Notes under the pieces: model-generated | The model's database searches: none | Told to the model about the DNA's origin: nothing | The model's input: only the letters and a program-made list of their open reading frames with translations | Program-made: the position numbers and the translations under genes | Origin: Xanthomonas bonasiae | Lineage (GTDB): Bacteria > Pseudomonadota > Gammaproteobacteria > Xanthomonadales > Xanthomonadaceae | Length of the DNA: 64,000 nt | Assembly: GCF_017163705.1 (NCBI RefSeq) | Contig: NZ_JAFIWB010000008.1 | Location: 1 to 64,000, forward strand | Reading direction: 5' to 3' | In this document: positions 17,162 to 25,064 of the stretch, piece by piece | Layout of the letters: each line of letters opens with the position of its first letter | Position numbering within the stretch: the stretch's first letter is position 1

Positions 17162-18193
17162 TCACGCCGAATCGCGCACCACCAGGCTCACCGCCAGTTC
17201 CACCGATTGCAGCGGTTGCCCTTCGATCAGGCCGAGCACGCCATCCACCAGCAGCGTCGCCGCCTGCGCCAGGTCCTGGCGCACCGTGGTCAGTGGCGGC
17301 TGGCTGTAGGACGCCAGCGGAATGTCGTCGAAGCCGACCAGCGAGATGTCCTGCGGCACGCGGTGGCCGGCCTCGGTCAGCGCGCGGATCGCGCCCAGCG
17401 CGATCACGTCGGAGGCGGCGAACACCGCGTCGGGCGGATCGGTCTTCTTCAACATCGCCCGCGTCAACCGGTAGGCGTCTTCGCTGAGAAAGTGGCTGCG
17501 CGCATGTAGCCGCGGATCGAACTCCAGGCCGTGGTGCTCGAGCATGCGCCGGTAGCCGGCGAAGCGCGGCGCCACCTCCGGCAACTGCTCGTCGCCGAGG
17601 AAGGCGATGCGACGGCGGCCGGTCTCGATCAGGTGCGCGGTGGCCAGCTCGCCGCCGCGCAGGTTGTCGCTGCCGATGCTGACGTAGGCCTGGCCGTCGA
17701 TGCGGCTGCCCCACACCACCATCGGCAGGCCGCCGCGCGCGGCGGCGTCGAGCGCGGCATGCTCGGAACTTTGCCCGAGCATGATCACGCCGTCGGCGCG
17801 GCTGCCGCGCGCCAGGTCTTCGACCCAATGGTCCTGGTGCCGGTCCAGCTTGGACAACAGCATGCTGTACCCGCGCGCGGTCAGCGCATCGGCGAGCAGC
17901 GCCAGCATGGTCATCATGAACGGGTCCGACAGCGGCTGCTCATGCGCGTGCATCAGCGGCACCGCGACGCAGACGATGTTGGAGCGCCGCGAGCGCAGGC
18001 TGCGCGCGGCCAGATCGACGCGATAGCCGGCCTCGCTGGCCAGTTGCTTGATATAGGCGCGCGTGCGCCGGGCGACCACCGGGTTGTCGGCCAGCGCGCG
18101 CGAGACGGTGGATTCGGACACGCCGGCCATGCGCGCGATGTCGGCCATCTGCAGGCGCGCGCCCGGTGCGGCGCGGTCGGGTTTGTCGGGCAT
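17162..18193 (-). CDS. suxR: LacI-family regulator of the sucrose locus
   Basis: A protein of 343 residues. The N-terminal HTH is MADIARMAGVSESTVSRALA (about residues 16-35), followed by the hinge helix region near RVDLAARSLRSRRS. The effector-binding domain ends with ISLVGFDDIPLASYSQPPLT, the standard LacI signature. The expected role is repression of suxAB and suxC through the two palindromes at 15508 and 15607, relieved by sucrose or a derivative. It is convergent with suxC, as in the known X. campestris locus. Assignment rests on family plus position. Confidence 0.9.
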   Translation of the reverse strand: MPDKPDRAAPGARLQMADIARMAGVSESTVSRALADNPVVARRTRAYIKQLASEAGYRVDLAARSLRSRRSNIVCVAVPLMHAHEQPLSDPFMMTMLALLADALTARGYSMLLSKLDRHQDHWVEDLARGSRADGVIMLGQSSEHAALDAAARGGLPMVVWGSRIDGQAYVSIGSDNLRGGELATAHLIETGRRRIAFLGDEQLPEVAPRFAGYRRMLEHHGLEFDPRLHARSHFLSEDAYRLTRAMLKKTDPPDAVFAASDVIALGAIRALTEAGHRVPQDISLVGFDDIPLASYSQPPLTTVRQDLAQAATLLVDGVLGLIEGQPLQSVELAVSLVVRDSA

Positions 18194-18280
18194 GCGATGT
18201 CGGCGCTGGCGCAGGGAGCGGAATCGGCAGTGTATGCCAGCCGCTGCGATGCGAGCGCCAACCCGTGAGGCAGCGCCGGC

Positions 18281-19021
18281 CTAGCCCATGTGCAAGCCGC
18301 CGTTGACCGCGTAGTCGGCGCCGGTGACGTAGGCGGCTTCGTCGGAGGTCAGCCAACCGCACAGCGCGGCCACTTCCTCGGGCTTGCCGAGCCGGCGCAG
18401 CGGCACCGAGGTCGCCAGGCGGTCGAGCACGTCCGGCGGAAAGCTGCTGATCGAGGCGCTGGCGATGTAGCCGGGCGACACCGTGTTGACGGTGACCCCG
18501 CGCGAGGCCACTTCCTGCGCCAGCGCGCGGCTGAAACCCTGCATCGCCGCCTTGGCGGTGGCGTAGTTGATCTGCCCGATCTGGCCCTTCTGCGCGCTGA
18601 CCGCGCCGATGTTGACGATGCGGCCCCAGCCGCGCGTGGTCATGCCGTCCACCACCTGCTTGGTGATGTTGAACAGCGAGTTCAGATTGCTGGCGATCAC
18701 CGCCTGCCAATCCTCGCGGCTCATCTGCCGGAACAAGGTGTCGCGGCTGCCGCCGGCGTTGTTGACCAGCACGTCGATCTCGCCGACCTCGGCCTTGACC
18801 TTGGCGAACGCGGCGACGGTGGAGTCCCAGTCGGTGGCGTTGCCTTCGGAGGCGACGAAGTCGAAGCCCAGCTCGCGCTGCTCGCGCAGCCACGCCGACT
18901 TGCGCGGCGAATTGGGGCCGCAGCCGGCGACCACGGTATGTCCGTTGCGCGCCAGCTTCTGGCAGATCGCGGTACCGATGCTGCCCATGCCGCTGGTGAC
19001 GTAGGCGATTCGTAGAGTCAT
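18281..19021 (-). CDS. phbB: Acetoacetyl-CoA reductase, SDR family
   Basis: A protein of 246 residues with a good AAGGAG ten bases before the ATG. The NADP-binding motif is TSGMGSIGT (residues 9-17), NNAGGSRD lies near residue 87, and the catalytic triad is Ser142, Tyr153, Lys157 (YATAK). The pattern (RQMSREDW, NLNSLFNITK, KGQIGQINYATAKA) matches PhaB/PhbB, which reduces acetoacetyl-CoA to (R)-3-hydroxybutyryl-CoA with NADPH. No polyhydroxyalkanoate synthase is nearby, so another 3-oxoacyl substrate is possible. It follows the citrate transporter on the same strand, 109 bp downstream, with opposed heptad arrays in the gap. Confidence 0.82.
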   Translation of the reverse strand: MTLRIAYVTSGMGSIGTAICQKLARNGHTVVAGCGPNSPRKSAWLREQRELGFDFVASEGNATDWDSTVAAFAKVKAEVGEIDVLVNNAGGSRDTLFRQMSREDWQAVIASNLNSLFNITKQVVDGMTTRGWGRIVNIGAVSAQKGQIGQINYATAKAAMQGFSRALAQEVASRGVTVNTVSPGYIASASISSFPPDVLDRLATSVPLRRLGKPEEVAALCGWLTSDEAAYVTGADYAVNGGLHMG

Positions 19022-19040
19022 GGAAGAACTCCTTCGGAGT

Positions 19041-19075
19041 TGGGGAATGGGGAGTAGGGAATGGGGAATGGTTGG
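19041..19075. repeat. Heptad array upstream of phbB (C-rich on the sense strand)
   Basis: On the plus strand this reads TGGGGAATGGGGAGTAGGGA followed by ATGGGGAATGG. It is in the opposite orientation to the array at 19093-19123, so the RNA between the citrate transporter and phbB can fold into a long imperfect stem-loop with about a 17-base loop. Confidence 0.75.
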
Positions 19076-19092
19076 AAGCGAGCGCCGCGTTT

Positions 19093-19123
19093 GCGATTCC
19101 CGTTTCCCCATTCCCGATTCCCG
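19093..19123 (-). repeat. G-rich heptad array at the 3' end of the citrate transporter gene
   Basis: Read on the minus strand, CCGGGAATCGGGAATGGGGA begins about seven bases after the transporter stop and continues AACGGGAATCG. It has four G-tracts on the sense strand. It pairs with the inverted array at 19041-19075. Confidence 0.8.
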
Positions 19124-19130
19124 GCAGCCA

Positions 19131-20456
19131 TCAAGCGGCCAACGGATACAGCGCGAACAGAAGGCTGCCGCCCATCAACAGCAACGACACCAGCACCGCC
19201 CACTTCATGGTGAAACGCTGGTGGTCGGCGAAATCGACCTTGGCCAGGCCGACCAGCAGATAGGTGGATGGCACCAGCGGGCTGAGCAGGTGCACCGGCT
19301 GTCCGGCCAGCGAGGCGCGCGCCATTTCCACCGGGGTGATGCCGTAGTGGCTGGCCGCTTCGGACAGGATCGGCAGCACGCCGAAGTAGAACGCGTCGTT
19401 GGACATGAAGAAGGTGAACGGCATGCTGGCGAGCGCGGTGATCACCGCCAGGTACGGGCCCCAGGCATCGGGAATCACCGCCAGGAAGCTGCGCGACATC
19501 GCTTCGACCATGCCGGTATTGGAGAGGATGCCGGTGAACACGCCGGCGGCGAAGATCAGCGACACCACCGACAGCACGTTGCCGGCATGGTTGACCAGGC
19601 GCCGGCGCTGCTCGGCCAGGTTCGGATAGTTGATCAGCAGCGCCAGCGCGAAGCCGATCATGAACAGCACCGGCATCGGCAGCACGCCGATCACCAGCGC
19701 CGCCATCAGCGCCAGGGTCAGCACCAGGTTCACCCACAGCAGCTTCGGCCGCTTGATGTCCTCGGCGTCTTCCACGGTCGGCAGCGCATCGCCGTCGTCG
19801 GCCACGCTGCTGTCCATCCAGGTGTCGCCCGGCAGCGCGGCCACGCCGAGGCGGCGCCGCTCCTGCATGCCCAGGTACCAGGCCAGCACCAGGATGCCGG
19901 CGATCGCCAGCGCCATCGCCGGCACCAGCGGTACGAACACGTCGGCCGGATCCACGTGCAGCGCGGTGGCCGCGCGTGCGGTCGGCCCGCCCCACGGGGT
20001 CAGGTTCATCACCCCGCCGGCGAGGATGGTCACGCAGGTCAGGTTCAGCGCGTTCATGCCGATGCGCCGGTACAGCGGCAGCATCGCCGACACGGTGATC
20101 ATGTAGGTGGTGGAGCCGTCGCCGTCGAGCGAGATCAGCAGCGCCAGCACCGCGGTGCCGACCACGATCTTCATCGGGTCGCCCTTGACCAGGCGCAGGA
20201 TGCGCCGCACCAGCGGATCGAACAGGCCGGCGTCGATCATCACCCCGAAGTACAGGATCGCGAACATCAGCATCACGCCGGTCGGCGCGATCTTCTTGAT
20301 CCCTTCCAGCATCATCTCGTTGATGCCGGTGCCGAAGCCGCCGGCCAGCGCGAAGGCGATCGGCACGATGATCAAGGCGACCAGCGGCGACAGCCGCTTG
20401 CTCATGATCAGGTACATGAAGGTGATGACCATTCCGAAACCGAGCGCGGTCAGCAT
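19131..20456 (-). CDS. CitMHS-family citrate:metal/proton symporter
   Basis: A protein of 441 residues with about twelve membrane helices. The CitMHS pattern is clear: an opening MLTALGFGMVITFMYLIM, SLDGDGSTTYMITVSAMLPL near residue 109, GGVMNLTPWGGPTARA near residue 145, and FTFFMSNDAFYFGVLPIL near residue 350. Family members import citrate complexed with Mg or Ca together with protons. A hydrophilic loop of about 40 residues (near 200-240) separates the two halves. It lies between the porin gene upstream and phbB downstream on the same strand, so the outer-membrane and inner-membrane steps are encoded together. It is close to a TctDE-like sensor pair. Confidence 0.9.
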   Translation of the reverse strand: MLTALGFGMVITFMYLIMSKRLSPLVALIIVPIAFALAGGFGTGINEMMLEGIKKIAPTGVMLMFAILYFGVMIDAGLFDPLVRRILRLVKGDPMKIVVGTAVLALLISLDGDGSTTYMITVSAMLPLYRRIGMNALNLTCVTILAGGVMNLTPWGGPTARAATALHVDPADVFVPLVPAMALAIAGILVLAWYLGMQERRRLGVAALPGDTWMDSSVADDGDALPTVEDAEDIKRPKLLWVNLVLTLALMAALVIGVLPMPVLFMIGFALALLINYPNLAEQRRRLVNHAGNVLSVVSLIFAAGVFTGILSNTGMVEAMSRSFLAVIPDAWGPYLAVITALASMPFTFFMSNDAFYFGVLPILSEAASHYGITPVEMARASLAGQPVHLLSPLVPSTYLLVGLAKVDFADHQRFTMKWAVLVSLLLMGGSLLFALYPLAA

Positions 20457-20561
20457 GTGAGTTCCTCAGGGTGGTGCATGGAAAAATCGAACCCGACAGC
20501 AGGACAGGGCAGCCGTAGACCGCAAGCCGACAACGCATCAAGTCGCGTAATCCCGCCTTTG

Positions 20562-20593
20562 CGATTCCCGAATCCCGATTCCCCAATCCCGGC
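20562..20593 (-). repeat. G-rich heptad array at the 3' end of the porin gene
   Basis: On the minus strand the porin stop TGA at 20596 is followed within a few bases by CCGGGATTGGGGAATCGGGA, then TTCGGGAATCGC. It has four G-tracts on the sense strand, in the 139-bp gap before the citrate transporter gene. Confidence 0.8.
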
Positions 20594-20595
20594 TC

Positions 20596-21795
20596 TCAGA
20601 AGTCGTACTGGAAGCGGCCGGTGATCGCGCGGGTGTGGTCGAGCGTGGTGCCGGCCAGGTGGTCGCGGTTGCGGCTGTCGATCAGGTTCAGCATCAGGCG
20701 CAGGTTCGGCTTGAGGTACCAGTTGCCGGCCAGTGTCCACGACGCGGTGGAGGCGTCGAGGAAGTCCGCCTGGCCGTCCAGGTGCTGCGTGCCCCACATG
20801 CGGTCGTAGCGCAGCGCCAGTTCGAACGCGCCGCGCGGGTTGTTGACCTGCTTGATGCGGGTGAAGCGTCCGGTCTTGCTGTCGTAGCGGCGCGATTCGC
20901 CGGTCGCGAACCAGCTGACGAAACCATAGGCGGACAGCACTTGCGCACGCTGCGCGCCATCGTCGAACAGGCCGCCGCTGAATTCGCCCTGCCACGACAG
21001 CGGGCCGCGCACCTGCGCGTACTCCAGCGACCATTTGTCCACGTCGGTATCGCGGCCGTCGGCGAAGCGCGCCAGGGTGATGCGGCTGTCGTCGGACAGA
21101 TGGCCGGCCGGACGCGGGCGGATGCTCAAGGCAGGCGCGCCGTTGGCGCCGGGGTGGTCGTAGCGCTCGTGCGCCAGCGACAGGCCCAGGTGCAGCACGT
21201 CGCCATCGCGCGCGCCCGGCGCCCAGGTGCCGCGGCCGCCGAACGCATCGCCCTTGATGTTGGACACGTCGATGCTTTCCAGGCTGTAGACGCTGGCGGC
21301 CCAGGTGTAGTCCTTGCCGGCGGCCTGCCACGACACCGCCTTGCGGTACAGCGGCGCCAGCGTGCTGGCCGCGCCGCTGCGCTCCAGGAACTGGCCAAAG
21401 TTGGAGCCGGTGCGGTCGTCCAGCGAGAAGTACTGCTTGAACTGGCCGACGCTCAGCGTGCCGGCGTCGAACTTTCGGGTCAGGTAGACGTCCTTGGCCT
21501 CGATGCCCTTGCCGTTGAAGTCGTCCTGCAGCCCGGCGAAATCGCCTTCGACCTTGTAGCCGAAGCCGAAGAACTTGCCGGACACGTCGATCCACAGGCG
21601 GCGGATCTCGGTGTCGTCGGGATTGGGCGTGCCGCGCTGGTCGTTGTCGAACTGGGCGAAGTCCCAGTGCAGGCGGCCGCCGATCTCGGCGGTGACCGGG
21701 CCGTCGTCGTCGCCATCGACGGCCTGCGCCAGCGCGGGCAGGGACAGCAAGGCGCAGGCGCAAGCGCCGCACAGGCTCGATTTCTTCAGGTTCAC
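20596..21795 (-). CDS. OprO/OprP-type outer-membrane porin
   Basis: A protein of 399 residues with a signal peptide (MNLKKSSLCGACACALLSLP, cleavage after LAQA near residue 25). It is followed by a porin O/P-type barrel. Typical features are EIRRLWIDVSGKFFGFGYKVEGDF, DVYLTRKF, WQGEFSGG, and a final strand TGRFQYDF ending in Phe. The family is named for phosphate or polyphosphate channels in Pseudomonas. Here the gene precedes a citrate transporter and is near a TctDE-like pair, so uptake of citrate or another tricarboxylate is more likely (inference). It is divergent from the hypothetical gene at 22111. Confidence 0.85.
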   Translation of the reverse strand: MNLKKSSLCGACACALLSLPALAQAVDGDDDGPVTAEIGGRLHWDFAQFDNDQRGTPNPDDTEIRRLWIDVSGKFFGFGYKVEGDFAGLQDDFNGKGIEAKDVYLTRKFDAGTLSVGQFKQYFSLDDRTGSNFGQFLERSGAASTLAPLYRKAVSWQAAGKDYTWAASVYSLESIDVSNIKGDAFGGRGTWAPGARDGDVLHLGLSLAHERYDHPGANGAPALSIRPRPAGHLSDDSRITLARFADGRDTDVDKWSLEYAQVRGPLSWQGEFSGGLFDDGAQRAQVLSAYGFVSWFATGESRRYDSKTGRFTRIKQVNNPRGAFELALRYDRMWGTQHLDGQADFLDASTASWTLAGNWYLKPNLRLMLNLIDSRNRDHLAGTTLDHTRAITGRFQYDF

Positions 21796-22110
21796 GTACC
21801 CTCCCAGGTGCGCGCAGCGCGTCGATGAGTCGGTAGCCCGCAGCGGAAGGCGCAGGCCAGCGTGGCTGCAGCCTAGTGCGGCGTAGCTGTCATCGACCTG
21901 TCGGTGGGGGAGCCAACCGTTTCAGGCGCGCCCGGTCGCCTGCGGTCGGACCGTCGGTCCAGGGGCGCTGGCGGCCGGCGCAGTGCTCGTCGTTGTGCAA
22001 CCGGCGCAGTCTAGGTAGGTTATCGGCGCTGGACTTTCGGCCAGCGGGAGACCGCGTTCCCTCGTGTCGCAGCATCTCCCTGGCCCCAATCGCGCGTCAT
22101 CGGAGTCGCC
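21796..22110. other. Divergent intergenic region upstream of the porin
   Basis: This is a 315-bp divergent interval between the porin and the hypothetical gene at 22111. It should hold the promoter for the porin-citrate transporter-phbB unit. I see no strong -35/-10 pair. One inverted repeat, GGACC-GTC-GGTCC, lies at 21948-21960, about 150 bp before the porin start, and could be a regulator site. No gene or dispersed repeat is seen. Confidence 0.4.
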
Positions 22111-22791
22111 ATGCGTAGAGTGCTCGCCGGCCTGTCGGTCCTGGTTCTCGCGGTCGGAGCGTTCATGCTTTGGCAGCGGTCGCCTGTCGCCGCACGCTCG
22201 CAGCCAGGCACCGTCGCCTCTGCTGCCGCCGCTGAGGGCGAGGCGCGCGATGCGCGCGCCGCCGGCGCCAAAGCGCGCTCAGGGACGGACCTGCTTCGAG
22301 CCGAGGAGACCTCACCCGACATCACCGAAACGTTCCCTGCACCGCAGGATCGCCCGCCGGCAGCGGCGGCGGAGATGGCGTTTCTCACGGGGAAGTCGAT
22401 CGACGGCGAGACGGCGATGCGTGTCATCGGCGGCAAGGACTTCGACCTGATCCTGCAAAAGGTGGCAAGCCAGGCCGAGTCCGACGGTGTGGCCAAATCC
22501 AGGGCCTACAAGAGGAATTTCAGGGACTACTTGAGCGAGGCCGATCCCGGTTTCGCGCTCAAGGATGTCGCATGCGGAACCCATGTCTGCATGGCATCGG
22601 CTTCGAATACGCATCTCAGCGATGCGCAATTCTCCGCCGCAGTCCAGGCCATGGCCGGCGCTGTCGATACGCCGATGTATTCCATCGTCATGCAGACGTT
22701 GCCGGATCCGGCCGTGCCAGGCGCTTACCTGCACCGCCTCATCTTCACCACGGATCCGAGCATGGCGTCGATCAGCGTGCGGTCGCTGTGA
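22111..22791 (+). CDS. Membrane-anchored protein of unknown function
   Basis: A protein of 226 residues. Residues 1-22 (MRRVLAGLSVLVLAVGAFML) form a signal anchor or signal peptide, followed by an Ala-rich, low-complexity linker to about residue 85. The rest is a small soluble domain, probably periplasmic, with two cysteines (Cys155 and Cys160, CGTHVC) that could form a disulfide. I do not recognise the family. It is divergent from the porin and lies 178 bp upstream of the response regulator on the same strand. A link to the sensor system is possible but unsupported. Confidence 0.6.
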   Translation: MRRVLAGLSVLVLAVGAFMLWQRSPVAARSQPGTVASAAAAEGEARDARAAGAKARSGTDLLRAEETSPDITETFPAPQDRPPAAAAEMAFLTGKSIDGETAMRVIGGKDFDLILQKVASQAESDGVAKSRAYKRNFRDYLSEADPGFALKDVACGTHVCMASASNTHLSDAQFSAAVQAMAGAVDTPMYSIVMQTLPDPAVPGAYLHRLIFTTDPSMASISVRSL

Positions 22792-22922
22792 ACGCGCCCT
22801 CAGTGGGCGCAGCGGCGGTGGCCGTGATCTGCGATTTCGATGCTGCGCATCGTCCCGACCTCGATCGCCGGCTGCCAGCGCGGCGCAAGCGGGTTGGCAG
22901 CCGCCGGCATAATGGCATTTGC

Positions 22923-22937
22923 CAATCCCCAATCCCG
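22923..22937. repeat. Short heptad array upstream of the response regulator
   Basis: CAATCCCCAATCCCG, two copies of the heptad, about 33 bp before the response regulator ATG at 22970. The remnant at the left edge of the window is preceded by the same kind of array. Confidence 0.55.
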
Positions 22938-22969
22938 GCTTTCCACAGCCGTACGGCTGGTCATCCCCA

Positions 22970-23683
22970 ATGCGTCTCTTGTTAGTCGAGGACAACGCCG
23001 ATCTGGCCGATGCGATCGTGCGGCGCATGCGCCGCAGCGGGCATGCGGTGGACTGGCAGAGCGATGGGCTGGGCGCGGCCAGCGTGCTGCGCTACCAGAG
23101 CTTCGACCTGGTGGTGCTGGATATCGGCCTGCCTGGGCTGGATGGCTTGCGCGTGCTGGCCGGGCTGCGCGAGCGCGGCGATACCACGCCGGTGCTGATG
23201 CTGACCGCGCGCGACGGCATCGAGGACCGGGTGCAGGCGCTGGACGTGGGCGCCGACGATTACCTTGGCAAGCCGTTCGACTTCCGCGAGTTCGAGGCGC
23301 GCTGCCGGGTGCTGCTGCGGCGCAATCGCGGCAACGCCAGCGAGGTGGTGCAGCTGGGCGGCTTCGCCTTCGACAATGCCGCGCATACGGTCAGCCTGGA
23401 CGGTGCGCCGATCGAGTTGCCCAATCGCGAATACCGCCTGCTGGAGATCCTGATCGGCCGGCTCGGCCAGGTGGTGGGCAAGGACGAGATCGGCAACGGG
23501 CTGTTCGGCTTCGACGACGAGGCCGGGCCGAATGCGATCGAGCTGTACGTCGGGCGCCTGCGCAAGAAGCTGGTCGGTGCGCCGCTGCGCATCGTCACCG
23601 TGCGCGGGGTCGGCTACAAGCTGGAAGCGGCCGGGATCGATTCGCCGCCAGCGACGCCGCAGGACCCAGGCGGCGATGGCTGA
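22970..23683 (+). CDS. tctD: OmpR-family response regulator, TctD-like
   Basis: A protein of 237 residues. The receiver domain (1-115) has the acidic pair Glu7-Asp8, phosphoacceptor Asp51 in VVLDIGLPG, and GKPFD near residue 101. The winged-helix output domain ends IVTVRGVGYKLE. The family resembles TctD/QseB regulators. TctD-TctE pairs control tricarboxylate uptake in other proteobacteria, and a citrate transporter and porin lie just upstream here, which supports the same job. The start at 22970 is preferred because it aligns the receiver domain exactly. It overlaps the kinase gene by eight bases. A decayed paralogue of its 5' end is at 20-128. Confidence 0.85.
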   Translation: MRLLLVEDNADLADAIVRRMRRSGHAVDWQSDGLGAASVLRYQSFDLVVLDIGLPGLDGLRVLAGLRERGDTTPVLMLTARDGIEDRVQALDVGADDYLGKPFDFREFEARCRVLLRRNRGNASEVVQLGGFAFDNAAHTVSLDGAPIELPNREYRLLEILIGRLGQVVGKDEIGNGLFGFDDEAGPNAIELYVGRLRKKLVGAPLRIVTVRGVGYKLEAAGIDSPPATPQDPGGDG

Positions 23684-25064
23684 GGCCGCGCTGCCGGCAC
23701 CGTCGATCCGGCGCACGCTGCTGCTGTACCTGGGGGCGCTGTCGCTGCTCGGCGCGGTGGCGCTGTTCTTCGCCGCGCGCGACTACGGCCAGCGTGCGGC
23801 CAACCGTTCCTACGATCACCTGCTGGTGTCCTCGGCGCTGTCGATTGTCGATTCGGTGGCGCTGGCCGACGGGCAATGGCAGGTGGACCTGCCGTACGCG
23901 GCGCTGGACCTGTTGGCGATGGCGCCGGAGGACCGGGTGTTCTACCGGGTGTTCGATGTGCGCGGGCGCACCATCACCGGCTACGACGATCTGCCGAAGG
24001 CGCCGTCGCTGCCGCGTGCCAGCGCGGCGCCGCGCTTGTTCGACGCGTTCTACAGCGGCGAGCAGGTGCGCTTCGCGGTGGTGGCGCGGCGGGTGTCGTC
24101 GGCCGCGGCGCAGGATGAGGTGTGGGTGCAGGTCGGGCAGACCCGGCGCGCGCGCGAAGCGCTGGCGCAGGATGTGGTGCTGCACGCGCTGGTCGCGATC
24201 GCGGTGCTGTCGCTGCTGTCGCTGGCGCTGGTCTGGCTGGGGGTGTATCGCGCGTTGCGTCCGCTGCAGCGGATCGAGCGCGACCTGTCGCGGCGCGAAC
24301 CCTCGGAGCTGAAGCCGCTGGCGCTGGCCGCGCCGCAGGAAATGCACCAGATGGTGGCGGCGTTGAACCGCTTCATGGCGCGCCTGGCGAGCAGCAACGA
24401 GACCTTGCGCGCGTTCATGGCCGAGGCCGCGCACCAGATGCGCACGCCGCTGGCCGCGTTGCGCGCGCAGGCGCAGCTGGCGCTGGACGACGACGATCCG
24501 CGCGACATGCGCCGCAGCCTGGAGGCGATCGAGCGCAACGCCACGCACATGAGCCGCCTGCTCAACCAATTGCTCAGCGACGCCAGCGTGATCCACCGCG
24601 CCAACCTGCAGCGCTACGCCAGCGTGGATCTGGCCGAGGTCGTGCATCAGGCGCTGCACGAAGCGCTGCCGCAGTCGCAACCGCGTCCGCGCGTGCAACT
24701 GGCCATCGCCAGCGAGCCGGCGATGGTGCGCGGCGACGCGCTGCTGCTGCGCGAGGCGATCAAGAACCTGATCGACAACGCCTGCAAGTACGGCGGCGAC
24801 GGCGCGCTGCAGGTGGCGCTGACCTGCGAAGCGCGCGATTGCGTGGTGACCGTGGCTGATCACGGCCCGGGCATTGCCGCCGCCGACGCCGAGCGCGTAT
24901 TCGAGCGCTTCGCGCGCGGCGAGGGCGCGGCCGCCGGCGGCGCCGGGCTCGGCCTGGCGATCGTCAAGCGCGTGGTCGACAGCCACGGCGGGCGCATCGA
25001 TCTGTCCAACCGCGTCGGTGGCGGCCTGATCGCCAGCCTGCGCCTGCCCAGGTTGCACCCATGA
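23676..25064 (+). CDS. tctE: Sensor histidine kinase, TctE-like
   Basis: A protein of 462 residues. A first membrane helix lies at about residues 13-33, a periplasmic 2CSK-type sensor region at 34-165, and a second helix at 168-190. Next are the phosphoacceptor His253 in AEAAHQMRTPL and the ATP-binding domain with N box NLIDNACKYG, DHGPGIA and GGAGLGLAIVKR. The longer frame upstream overlaps the regulator and was trimmed to the ATG at 23676. It overlaps the regulator by eight bases at its start and the binding-protein gene by four (ATGA) at its end, so the three are translationally coupled. The likely stimulus is a carboxylate in the periplasm. Confidence 0.85.
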   Translation: MAEAALPAPSIRRTLLLYLGALSLLGAVALFFAARDYGQRAANRSYDHLLVSSALSIVDSVALADGQWQVDLPYAALDLLAMAPEDRVFYRVFDVRGRTITGYDDLPKAPSLPRASAAPRLFDAFYSGEQVRFAVVARRVSSAAAQDEVWVQVGQTRRAREALAQDVVLHALVAIAVLSLLSLALVWLGVYRALRPLQRIERDLSRREPSELKPLALAAPQEMHQMVAALNRFMARLASSNETLRAFMAEAAHQMRTPLAALRAQAQLALDDDDPRDMRRSLEAIERNATHMSRLLNQLLSDASVIHRANLQRYASVDLAEVVHQALHEALPQSQPRPRVQLAIASEPAMVRGDALLLREAIKNLIDNACKYGGDGALQVALTCEARDCVVTVADHGPGIAAADAERVFERFARGEGAAAGGAGLGLAIVKRVVDSHGGRIDLSNRVGGGLIASLRLPRLHP

